In this document: piece by piece, positions 41,139 through 48,284 of the stretch
Position numbering within the stretch: the first letter of the stretch is position 1
How the letters are laid out: each line of letters opens with the position of its first letter
From: Amycolatopsis orientalis DSM 43388
Lineage (GTDB): Bacteria; Actinomycetota; Actinomycetes; Mycobacteriales; Pseudonocardiaceae
NCBI RefSeq assembly: GCF_000411975.1
Contig: NZ_ASXG01000196.1
Coordinates: 308,092-372,091 of the forward strand
DNA: 64,000 nt
Direction: 5' to 3'
Position numbers and translations under genes: made by a program
Notes under the pieces: model-generated
Database searches by the model: none
The model's input: only the letters and a program-made list of their open reading frames with translations
What the model was told of the DNA's origin: nothing

Positions 41139-41930
41139 ATGGATCTCGGACTGGCCGGCAAAACCGCCCTCGTCACCGCCGCTAGCAAAGGCATCGGCTA
41201 CGCGGTCGCCGAGCGGCTCGTCGGCGAAGGCGCCCGCGTCGCGATCAGCTCGCGTCCGGGCCCGGCGCTCAAGGACGCGGCCGAACGGCTCAGGGCGCAG
41301 GCACCGACTCGCGTCCAGGAACTGCCCGCAGATCTCACCGAGGACGGTGCGGGCGCCGCGCTGGTCGCGGAAGCGATCGGAACGTTCGGGTCGCTCGACA
41401 TCCTCGTCAGCAACACGCCGGGGCCCCAGATCAGCCCGGTGCTCGAGCTGTCCGACGAGGACTGGGAAACCGGGTACCGCACGCTGCTGCGCCCGGCCGT
41501 GCAGCTGTCCCGTGCCGCGGCACGGCACATGGCCGAGCGCGGCGACGGCAGCATCGTCTTCCTCACCTCGACCTGGGTCCGTCAGCCCGCCGCGGGCGGA
41601 GGCCTGAGCGCCGCGTTCCGGTCGGCGATCTCGTCGCTGAGCAAGCAATACGCAGTCGAACTGGCCGGCGCCGGCGTACGCGTCAACCAGGTGCTCCCCG
41701 GCGCGACGGCCACCGGCCGGATGCGCGACATCGCGGCCGCGAAGGCCGACCGCAACGGCACGACGGTCGAGGAGGAAATCGCCGAGGTCGTCTCCGCCAT
41801 CCCCATCGGACGCTGGGCCGAGCCGGAGGAAGTCGCCGACGCCGTGGCGTTTCTTGCTTCGCCCCGCTCGGCGTTCACCACGGGGCACGCGTTGTCGCTG
41901 GACGGCGGCGCGGTCCGGGCCACGCTCTGA
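41139..41930 (+). CDS. Divergent SDR lacking the catalytic Tyr/Lys pair
   Basis: 263 residues with a normal cofactor region (TAASKGIGYAVAE, SSRPGPAL) and the C-terminal SDR ending GHALSLDGGAVRA. At the place of YxxxK the sequence is AAFRSAISSLSKQY, so tyrosine is phenylalanine and lysine isoleucine; the serine region is TSTWVRQPAAGG. Some SDRs with such changes bind NAD(P) but work by another mechanism or act as isomerase or cleavage enzymes. ATG 41139 follows the ferredoxin stop by two bases. Confidence 0.82.
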   Translation: MDLGLAGKTALVTAASKGIGYAVAERLVGEGARVAISSRPGPALKDAAERLRAQAPTRVQELPADLTEDGAGAALVAEAIGTFGSLDILVSNTPGPQISPVLELSDEDWETGYRTLLRPAVQLSRAAARHMAERGDGSIVFLTSTWVRQPAAGGGLSAAFRSAISSLSKQYAVELAGAGVRVNQVLPGATATGRMRDIAAAKADRNGTTVEEEIAEVVSAIPIGRWAEPEEVADAVAFLASPRSAFTTGHALSLDGGAVRATL

Positions 41931-41955
41931 AACCACGAGTAGACAAGGAAAACAC

Positions 41956-42966
41956 ATGCCGAAAAGCCTTCGCCAGCTGTTCGTCGAACAGTTCCGGCGG
42001 TGCCGCCTGACCGCCGACGAGACCGTCGCGGTGATCAGCGAGCACGGCAAGAAGCAGGAGTACGTCGACGCCGCGGTCGGCGCGGCGCAAGACCTCGGCG
42101 CGGGCGCTCTCGTGCTGACCGCGTCGAGCCTGTCCGAGCCGACCCTGCCGCCGTACCAGGGCGACGGCCGGGAGGTCCCGGCACTGCTGGCCGCGGCCGG
42201 GGAAGCGGACTTCGTGGTCGACGTGACCGTCGGCGGGCTGATCCACTCCAGCGTCCGCACCCGGATCACCGGGAACGGCAAGCGGATGCTGTTCGTCGCC
42301 GAACCGGCCGCGGTGCTCGAACGGCTGATGGGCGACGAAGACCTGCGCGCGCGGGTGGAAGCGGGCGGGCGCAAGCTGAAGGCCGGCAAGCAGCTGCGCG
42401 TGACCAGCAAAGCGGGCACAGACCTGACCGCGGACATCAGCGGCGACGACCTTCCGGTGACGCACCAGTGGGGTTACGTGGACGAACCCGGCCGGTGGGA
42501 CCACTGGCCGAGCGGGTTCGTCGCGTGCTTCCCGCGCGACCGCAGCGCGCAGGGCACCATCGTCCTGCAACCCGGCGACGCGCTGATCCCGTGGCAGCGG
42601 TACGTTCGCGACGAGGTCGCCTTCACCGTCGAGAACGGCTTCATCACCGGCATCGACGGCGGGCTCGACGCCCAGGTGCTGCGCGACTATTTCGAGGCGT
42701 GGCAGGACCCGGAGGTCTACGCGGTGTCGCACATGGGATGGGGCCTGCACCCGATCGCGAACTGGGCGGCGTTCGAGGTCTACGAACCGCGCTCGCTCTA
42801 CGGCCAGGAACTGCGGTCCACGCCGGGCAACTTCATGTGGTCGACGGGCCCGAACCGGTTCGCCGGCCGGGAAACCCCGGCCCACCTGGACATCCCGATG
42901 CGCGGGTGCACGGTCGAGATCGACGGCGAAGCGATGACCGTCGACGGCGTCCTGGCGGAATCGTGA
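41956..42966 (+). CDS. nicX: NicX-like 2,5-dihydroxypyridine 5,6-dioxygenase
   Basis: 336 residues. The sequence carries the hallmark stretches of NicX and its M29-aminopeptidase-like fold: TSKAGTDL, GYVDEPGRWDHWPSGF, ENGFITGIDGG, YAVSHMGWGLHPIANW, FMWSTGPNRF and PAHLDIPMR. The non-haem iron ligands of NicX correspond to H259, H310 and D312. NicX opens 2,5-dihydroxypyridine to N-formylmaleamate with O2 in nicotinate and picolinate degradation. The operon also encodes a maleamate-amidase-like hydrolase (39129) and a maleate isomerase (46033), the steps that follow in that pathway. The deformylase NicD has no obvious counterpart in this operon. The true substrate may be a substituted dihydroxypyridine. 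Confidence 0.85.
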   Translation: MPKSLRQLFVEQFRRCRLTADETVAVISEHGKKQEYVDAAVGAAQDLGAGALVLTASSLSEPTLPPYQGDGREVPALLAAAGEADFVVDVTVGGLIHSSVRTRITGNGKRMLFVAEPAAVLERLMGDEDLRARVEAGGRKLKAGKQLRVTSKAGTDLTADISGDDLPVTHQWGYVDEPGRWDHWPSGFVACFPRDRSAQGTIVLQPGDALIPWQRYVRDEVAFTVENGFITGIDGGLDAQVLRDYFEAWQDPEVYAVSHMGWGLHPIANWAAFEVYEPRSLYGQELRSTPGNFMWSTGPNRFAGRETPAHLDIPMRGCTVEIDGEAMTVDGVLAES

Positions 42967-44066
42967 GCGCCGTGGACCGGGCCGGGCTCGAGGCGGCGAT
43001 CCTGCGGCTGGCCCGCGACCGGACGCTGCTGGAGGCGTTCCAGGCGGACCCCGAAGGCGTCGCGGAATCGGTCGGCCTCGACGCGGGATGGGCCCGCAGC
43101 ATCGCCGAGGGCGACCGCGACCGGCTGCGCTCGGCCGGCGTCAACGACGGGATCACGATCCTGGTCAGCCGGTGGTTCAAAGCCGACCTCGGGGACTCGG
43201 CCAGCTCCGGCGCGTTCACGCTGAGCGACGCGCCGCTGCCCGCGCCGGACGTGCCGGCTGGGCTGGTGTTCGCGGGCGGCTGCTCGCACGTGCCGGACTT
43301 GCTGGCGCGGCCGGAGATCGACCCGGCGGACGGCGTCGACCGGCTGTCGGACAGCTACGCCCGGCTCGGCAAGGCGCTCGCGGCGGCCGAACCGGACCTC
43401 CTGCTGACGACCGCGGACTGCCACTTCCAGAGCTTCGAGACCGGCGCGTTCGTCGTCGGGACGGCCGGGACTCACACCGGGTCGATGGAGTTCTTCGGCC
43501 GCCCGGACCTGGACATCGCGCTCACCGGCGAGCCCGGATTCGCCCAGCGGATCGTTTCCGCGGTGCGGGCGGCGGGTCTGGAGGTCGAACCGGCGCCGGA
43601 GGTGCAGCTCGACCACGGCCTGATCGTCCCGCTGCGCCAGGTGCTTCCCCGCCCGGACCTGCCGGTCGTGCCGATCATCACGCAGCCGGCGCGGACGTTC
43701 TCGCCGTGGGGAGCGCGCGCGTTCGGCCGGGTCCTGCGCGACGTCGTGGCCGGCAGCGGCAAACGCGTCGCGTTCCTGGCCACCGGAGGTCTTTCGCACT
43801 GGCTGGACCCGGGGCACTTCGGGCAGGTGGACGTCGAGTTCGACACCCACATCCTCCGCGCGCTCCAGGAGGGGCGGGGGCTGGAACTGGCCGACCTCGA
43901 ACCGTTCGCGCTGCTCAGCCACGGGCAGTACGAGTTCCTGAACTGGCTGATCATGCTCGCGCTCGCCGGGCCGGGGATTCGCGGCGAGGTGTACGCCTAC
44001 GAGCCGATGGAAGCCTCCGGCGGGGGATGGACGGTCGTCAACATGCTGCTCCCGGCCCATGACTAG
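42963..44066 (+). CDS. LigA-LigB fusion class III extradiol dioxygenase
   Basis: 367 residues. Residues 1-75 are a LigA-like helical domain (LARDRTLLEAFQADP, GVNDGITILVSRWF); residues 98-365 are the LigB catalytic domain with H109 in GGCSHVPDLL, H154 in TADCHFQSF and the catalytic histidine in TGGLSHWLDP. Single-chain fusions like this occur in gallate dioxygenase, although there the order is catalytic domain first. GTG 42963 overlaps the NicX stop (GTGA). Two unrelated ring-cleaving enzymes are thus translated together, suggesting a two-ring substrate. Confidence 0.85.
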   Translation: MSAVDRAGLEAAILRLARDRTLLEAFQADPEGVAESVGLDAGWARSIAEGDRDRLRSAGVNDGITILVSRWFKADLGDSASSGAFTLSDAPLPAPDVPAGLVFAGGCSHVPDLLARPEIDPADGVDRLSDSYARLGKALAAAEPDLLLTTADCHFQSFETGAFVVGTAGTHTGSMEFFGRPDLDIALTGEPGFAQRIVSAVRAAGLEVEPAPEVQLDHGLIVPLRQVLPRPDLPVVPIITQPARTFSPWGARAFGRVLRDVVAGSGKRVAFLATGGLSHWLDPGHFGQVDVEFDTHILRALQEGRGLELADLEPFALLSHGQYEFLNWLIMLALAGPGIRGEVYAYEPMEASGGGWTVVNMLLPAHD

Positions 44067-44919
44067 CCTCCGGATCGGCCTCACGCAGTGGCACGCGACG
44101 CGCGACGTCGAACGCAATCTGGACGTCGCGTGCCGTCTCGTGGCCGACTGCGCCGCGGACGGGGCCGACCTGGTGCTGCTGCCGGAGAACGGCCTGATGC
44201 TGGGGACCAACACCGAGATGCGGGCCGCGGCGATGCGGCTCGACGGACCGGAGCTGACCCGGCTCGGCGCGGCCGCGGCGGCCGCGCGGGTCCCAGTGGT
44301 GCTCGGCGGGGCGAAGCTGGTCGGCGCCGACGGGATCGTGCGGAACACGGCGGTCGTGTTCGGTCCGGACGGGACGGTCGCCGGGGGATACGACAAGATC
44401 CATCTCTTCGACGCGAACGTCGGCGGGCAGTCGTTCGAAGCCTCCGGCGTCGAGCGAGCGGGCGACCAGCCCGTGCTGCTGCGCCTCGGCGGCGTCACGA
44501 TCGGCCTCACGATCTGTTACGACGTCCGGTTTCCTGAGCTGTTCCGCGCACTCGCCGCGGCCGGGGCGGAAGTGCTGCTCGTGCCGGCCGCGTTCACCGC
44601 CGTCACCGGGGAGGCGCACTGGGAGACCCTGCTGCGGGCCAGGGCGATCGAGAACGCGGCGTTCGTGGTCGCGTCGGCGACTGTCGCGGGCGCGCCGGAC
44701 GACGCGTTCCCCACCTACGGGCACGCGCTGGCGGTCGGTCCGTGGGGCGAGGTGCTCGCGGATTTGGGGACCGCACCGCTGGCCTGCCGGGTGATCGGGC
44801 TCGACCTCGCTACGGTGGCTCGAACGAGAGCGAAGCTCCCGGTGCTGCGCGGGGTCCGTCCCGGCGCCTACTCGCGGCAGCCGGTGACGATCGCCGCGAA
44901 CCAAGGAGGGGAGCCATGA
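44059..44919 (+). CDS. Nitrilase-superfamily carbon-nitrogen hydrolase
   Basis: 286 residues with the full triad E43 (LLPENG), K113 (YDKIHLFD) and C153 (TICYDVRFPELF). The YDKIHLFD and CYDVRFPE contexts are those of the Nit2/omega-amidase branch, which hydrolyses dicarboxylic acid monoamides. In this operon it may act on N-formylmaleamate, maleamate or an analogous amide; together with 39129 there are two amidases of different fold. Overlaps the previous gene by eight bases and the next by four. Confidence 0.87.
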   Translation: MTSLRIGLTQWHATRDVERNLDVACRLVADCAADGADLVLLPENGLMLGTNTEMRAAAMRLDGPELTRLGAAAAAARVPVVLGGAKLVGADGIVRNTAVVFGPDGTVAGGYDKIHLFDANVGGQSFEASGVERAGDQPVLLRLGGVTIGLTICYDVRFPELFRALAAAGAEVLLVPAAFTAVTGEAHWETLLRARAIENAAFVVASATVAGAPDDAFPTYGHALAVGPWGEVLADLGTAPLACRVIGLDLATVARTRAKLPVLRGVRPGAYSRQPVTIAANQGGEP

Positions 44920-45197
44920 CCGACGAGCAGACCGCCCGTGCGCCGGAGGACGAGACGGTGCGGCCGGTCGGGGAGCCGATCGGCATCGCCAACGAGTTCA
45001 CCGGCGTCCGGATCCAGAAGGTCCGCACGCGCAACGGGGAACGGCTCGAGGTGACCACGCCGAAGCACGGCCACCGGGTCCTGCTCGACGCCATGCAGCT
45101 GGAGATCATCTCCACGCTCACTCCGGAGGCGTTCACCGAGTTGATCGCCCGCCGTCTCGGTTCGCACGTCGAGACCGGCGAGGGGGAGGCGCGATGA
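44916..45197 (+). CDS. Small protein of unknown function, coupled on both sides
   Basis: 93 residues, start ATG 44916 with GGAGGGGAG upstream. It overlaps both the nitrilase and the gntR gene by ATGA, so it must be made with them. The N-terminal 20 residues are acidic and probably disordered; the rest (IGIANEFTGVRIQKVRT, RLEVTTPKHGHRVLLDAMQLEIIS, LTPEAFTELIARRLG) looks like a small alpha-beta fold. No cysteines, no membrane segment. I do not recognise a family. It may be a helper subunit of an oxygenase or a partner of the regulator. Confidence 0.75.
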   Translation: MTDEQTARAPEDETVRPVGEPIGIANEFTGVRIQKVRTRNGERLEVTTPKHGHRVLLDAMQLEIISTLTPEAFTELIARRLGSHVETGEGEAR

Positions 45198-46015
45198 CCG
45201 AGCCGAAGGTCCGGGCGGGCACCACCGTCGACGACATCTACCAGATCCTGCGCGAACGCATCATCGAAGGCACCTACGGGCCGAAGACCCGGATGTCCCA
45301 ACGCGACCTCGCCGAGGACCTGGACGTCAGCCGGACCCCGTTGCGCGAGGCGCTGCGCCGGCTGGAAGCCGACGGGCTGCTCGTGTCCGAGGCCAACCGG
45401 GGCATGCAGGTGGCCCCGATCGCCAACGCCGACACCGAGCAGCACTACGCGATGCGGCTGCTGGTCGAGCCCCCGGTGATCGCCGCACTCGTCGACGAGT
45501 TCACCGAGGCGGACCTCGAAGCGATGCGCGAGGTCCTCGACCGGATGTCCGCGGTCGTCGACCGCACGCGGGAGTTCCAGGAAGCCCACCGGCACTTCCA
45601 CGACGTGGCACTGGTGCGGTACCCGCCGGCGATCGCCGAACTGACCCGTTCCCTGCACATGATGATCTACCGGCACCAGCGGGCGTACTTCTCGCGCCCC
45701 CGTGCGCCCGAGGAGATCCTGCGCACCGACGCGGCCTTCCTGGCCGCGATCGCCGCCCGCGATTCCGGCCTGGTGCGCCAGCTCCTCGAATTCCACCTGC
45801 TCGACGCCGCGCTGGGGCTCGTGCTCGACATCGACCCGGACCACCGGTTCGACGCCGTGCTGCTCGCGCTGCGCGGCCAGGGCATCACCCTCGACCACGA
45901 CGAGAAGGGCCGCGTCGCGCGGCCCGCCCGCGTCGGCTGGGTGCGGCTGGACGCCGCGCGGATGCCCGCGATCACCACCACGAACCTCGTGTACGAGCCG
46001 AGGTCGGAGACCTAG
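45194..46015 (+). CDS. GntR-family regulator with FCD domain (probable F-site regulator)
   Basis: 273 residues. Winged helix at residues 10-75 (DIYQILRERIIEGTYGPKTRMS, QRDLAEDLDVSRTPLREALRRLEADGLL), then an FCD effector domain with the metal-binding histidines (HRHFHDVALVR, YRHQRAYF, LLEFHLLDAALG). FCD regulators usually repress catabolic operons until a carboxylate or pathway intermediate binds. The palindromes AGTGTATCCACT at three promoters in the window (30912, 37164, 52015) have the AGTG/CACT form expected for GntR. It lies inside the operon it would control. Confidence 0.9.
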   Translation: MTEPKVRAGTTVDDIYQILRERIIEGTYGPKTRMSQRDLAEDLDVSRTPLREALRRLEADGLLVSEANRGMQVAPIANADTEQHYAMRLLVEPPVIAALVDEFTEADLEAMREVLDRMSAVVDRTREFQEAHRHFHDVALVRYPPAIAELTRSLHMMIYRHQRAYFSRPRAPEEILRTDAAFLAAIAARDSGLVRQLLEFHLLDAALGLVLDIDPDHRFDAVLLALRGQGITLDHDEKGRVARPARVGWVRLDAARMPAITTTNLVYEPRSET

Positions 46016-46032
46016 CCCTGAGAGAGGCCCCT

Positions 46033-46803
46033 GTGACCTTCCCCCTTTCCGCGCCCGCCGCGCACCGGGTCGGCCTGATCGTGCCGAGTTCCAACACGAC
46101 CATGGAGACCGAGATCCCGGCGATGCTGCGCGCCCGCGAAGCGAGGCGGCCCGACCGGTTCACGTTCCACTCCAGCCGGATGCGCATGCAGCACGTGACC
46201 CCGGCCGAGCTGAAGGCGATGGACGACGATTCGCTGCGCTGCGCGGTCGAACTCGGCGACGCGGACGTCGACGTGATGGCCTACGCCTGCCTGGTCGCGA
46301 TCATGGCGCAAGGCCCCGGCTACCACCGCGAGTCCGAGTCGCGGCTCGCCGGGTGCGCCCGGGCGCGGACCGTGTCGGATGTCCCGGTGCTGTCCTCGGC
46401 CGGAGCCTTGATCAGCGCGTTGCGACACGTCGGCGCACGCCGCATCTCGGTGATCACGCCGTATGTCGAGCCGCTGACCAAGCTGGTCTGCGATTACATC
46501 GAGGCCGAGGACATCGCGGTGCACGACTCGATCTCGCTCGGCGTGCCGGACAATCTGAAGGTCGGCCGGCTCGATCCGGCGCGGCTGCTCGACTTGGCGG
46601 CCGAAGTGGACACCCGCGGCGTGGACGCACTGGTGCTGAGCGCATGCGTCCAGATGCCTTCGCTGCCCGCGATCCAGCCGGTGCAGGACCGGTTCGACAT
46701 CCCGGTGCTGTCGGCCTCGACGGCCACGGTATGGCAGACGTTGACGACTCTCGGCCTCGAACCGGTGGTCCCGGACGCGGGCCTGCTGCTGGCGGGAGCG
46801 TGA
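46033..46803 (+). CDS. nicE: Maleate cis-trans isomerase
   Basis: 256 residues of the Asp/Glu racemase superfamily. VGLIVPSSNTTMETEIPAML at the N-terminus, FTFHSSRMRM, and the two catalytic cysteines C86 (YACLVAIM) and C205 (LSACVQMPSL) are characteristic of maleate isomerase (NicE/MaiA), which converts maleate to fumarate without cofactor. PYVEPLTK and DNLKVGRLDP complete the signature. GTG 46033 is 17 bases after the gntR stop. The enzyme ends the nicotinate-type lower pathway and makes a TCA-cycle acid. Confidence 0.9.
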   Translation: MTFPLSAPAAHRVGLIVPSSNTTMETEIPAMLRAREARRPDRFTFHSSRMRMQHVTPAELKAMDDDSLRCAVELGDADVDVMAYACLVAIMAQGPGYHRESESRLAGCARARTVSDVPVLSSAGALISALRHVGARRISVITPYVEPLTKLVCDYIEAEDIAVHDSISLGVPDNLKVGRLDPARLLDLAAEVDTRGVDALVLSACVQMPSLPAIQPVQDRFDIPVLSASTATVWQTLTTLGLEPVVPDAGLLLAGA

Positions 46804-46808
46804 CGGAA

Positions 46809-47603
46809 ATGGGCTTGCTGGAAGGGAAAACGGTCGTTTTCACCGGAGCGGGCGCGGGGATCGGCCGGGAGGTCGTGCGGCATTTCGTCGGCGAAGGCGC
46901 CCGGGTGGTCGCTGTCGACCTGTCCTCGGCGGTGAACGGGCTGCCGGACGAACTCGGCGACGCGGTGCTGCCGATCGTCGGCGACGTCCGCGATCCCGCG
47001 GTCAATCAGTCCGCTGTGGACGCTGCCGTCTCGACGTGGGGAAAGCTCGACGTGTTCGCGGGCAATGCCGGGGTATACGACGGAGCCAAGCCGCTGGAAG
47101 AGATCGAGCTGGACACACTGCCCGCTGCGTTCGGCGAGATGATGGGCGTCAACGTGCTCGCACCGCTGCTGGGCGTGCGAGCGGCCCTGCCGCACCTCCT
47201 CGCTGCGCGGGGTTGCGTGATTCTCACCGGTTCCTTCGCGACGTACCACGCTTCCGGCGGCGGAGCGCTGTACACCGCGTCGAAGCACGCGGTCCTTGGC
47301 TTGGTTCGGCAACTGGCGTACGAGTTCGCGCCGGACGTCCGGGTCAACGGTGTCGCGCCGGGCGTCGCTCCGACCAAGCTGCGCGGAATCACCGCGCTGG
47401 GCCAGGAACCGGCTGATTCGGTGTTGGACGGGACAGCGGCCGCGCTGCCGATGCAGGAAGTGCCCGCGCTGAGCGACTTCAACGGAGTCTTCACGCTGCT
47501 GGCTTCGGACCAGTCGCGGGCGATGACGGGCACGATGGTGCCGGTGGACAGCGGACTGGGGGTGCGCGGGCTGGCGCGGCCGGGCGGTCGCGTGGGTCGC
47601 TGA
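46809..47603 (+). CDS. SDR, cis-dihydrodiol dehydrogenase-like (paralogue 3)
   Basis: 264 residues, closest in the window to the gene at 32672: GLLEGKTVVFTGAGAGIGRE, AVDLSSAV, FAGNAGVYDG, catalytic YTASK, GVAPGVAPTKLRG and MTGTMVPVDSGLGVRGLARPGG. ATG 46809 is preferred: GGGAG at 46794-46798 is ten bases away, while GTG 46800 would be only one base from it. Last gene of the operon, followed by a strong terminator. It likely dehydrogenates the cis-diol from the Rieske oxygenase. Confidence 0.87.
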   Translation: MGLLEGKTVVFTGAGAGIGREVVRHFVGEGARVVAVDLSSAVNGLPDELGDAVLPIVGDVRDPAVNQSAVDAAVSTWGKLDVFAGNAGVYDGAKPLEEIELDTLPAAFGEMMGVNVLAPLLGVRAALPHLLAARGCVILTGSFATYHASGGGALYTASKHAVLGLVRQLAYEFAPDVRVNGVAPGVAPTKLRGITALGQEPADSVLDGTAAALPMQEVPALSDFNGVFTLLASDQSRAMTGTMVPVDSGLGVRGLARPGGRVGR

Positions 47604-47611
47604 CCCGGGAC

Positions 47612-47649
47612 AGAAAGGGGCCCGGCGGGTGTCCGCCGGGCCCCTTTCT
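47612..47649. terminator. Strong bidirectional terminator between convergent operons
   Basis: Arms 47612-47628 and 47633-47649 form a perfect 17-bp stem (starting AGAAAGGGGCCC) with the four-base loop GTGT. CTTGTTTGT follows on the plus side, and the A-rich start of the left arm provides a T-run on the minus strand. It lies nine bases from both stop codons, so it ends both operons. Confidence 0.9.
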
Positions 47650-47657
47650 TGTTTGTC

Positions 47658-48272
47658 TCAGCGGCGCCGGCGCAGAACTGCGATCAGCAGCAGCGCGATC
47701 ACCAGCACGCCCGCCGCGGCGGCGTTGCGCTTGATCACCGGGCTGGTCAGCGCGAGCAGATCGAGAGCGTCGTCGTTCTCCGGCAACGGTTCCGGCTGCG
47801 TGTCTGGAGGCGTGTCCGGGGGCGAGACCGGGGCGGCCATCCGGGCGGAGAGGTTCTGGGCGAACTGGGCGATGATCTTGCCGCTGATGTCCTCGATCGC
47901 TCCGCGTCCGAACTGGGCGGGTTTCCCGGTGATCGTCAAATCGGTGCGGACCGTCGCGGCTGTCGAGCTGCCGTCGGCTTCGAGCCGGCAGGTGACGGTC
48001 GCCGCGGCGGTCCCGCCGCCGCGGCGTTCCTTGCCCGCGGCTTCGATGACGACTCGGTGCGCGTCCGGGTCCTGTTCGACGAACCGGCCCTGCCCGCCGT
48101 AGGACAGCTGGATGGCGCCGATCTTCACCTTGACGGTCGCGGCGAACGTCTCGCCGTCGTAGGAGGTCAGCGTCGCGCCCGGAAGGCAGCCGGCGACCTG
48201 GTCGACATCGAGCAGCGCGGCCCAGGCCTGCTCGATCGGCGCCGGCACGCGGAAGGTGTGCTGGAGTTCCAT
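47658..48272 (-). CDS. coxG: CoxG-like SRPBCC protein with C-terminal membrane anchor (set 1)
   Basis: 204 residues. Residues 1-150 have the START/SRPBCC fold of CO dehydrogenase subunit G (TFRVPAPIEQAWAALLDVDQVAGCLPGA, VKVKIGAIQLSYGGQGRF, GGGTAAATV, GKPAQFGRGAIEDIS). A proline-rich linker is followed by a membrane helix (AAAAGVLVIALLLIAVL) and RRRR at the very end. CoxG proteins recruit Mo hydroxylases to the membrane; the anchor agrees with that. It ends Mo-hydroxylase operon 1. Confidence 0.87.
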   Translation of the reverse strand: MELQHTFRVPAPIEQAWAALLDVDQVAGCLPGATLTSYDGETFAATVKVKIGAIQLSYGGQGRFVEQDPDAHRVVIEAAGKERRGGGTAAATVTCRLEADGSSTAATVRTDLTITGKPAQFGRGAIEDISGKIIAQFAQNLSARMAAPVSPPDTPPDTQPEPLPENDDALDLLALTSPVIKRNAAAAGVLVIALLLIAVLRRRR

Positions 48273-48284
48273 GGTTCCCTTCGG

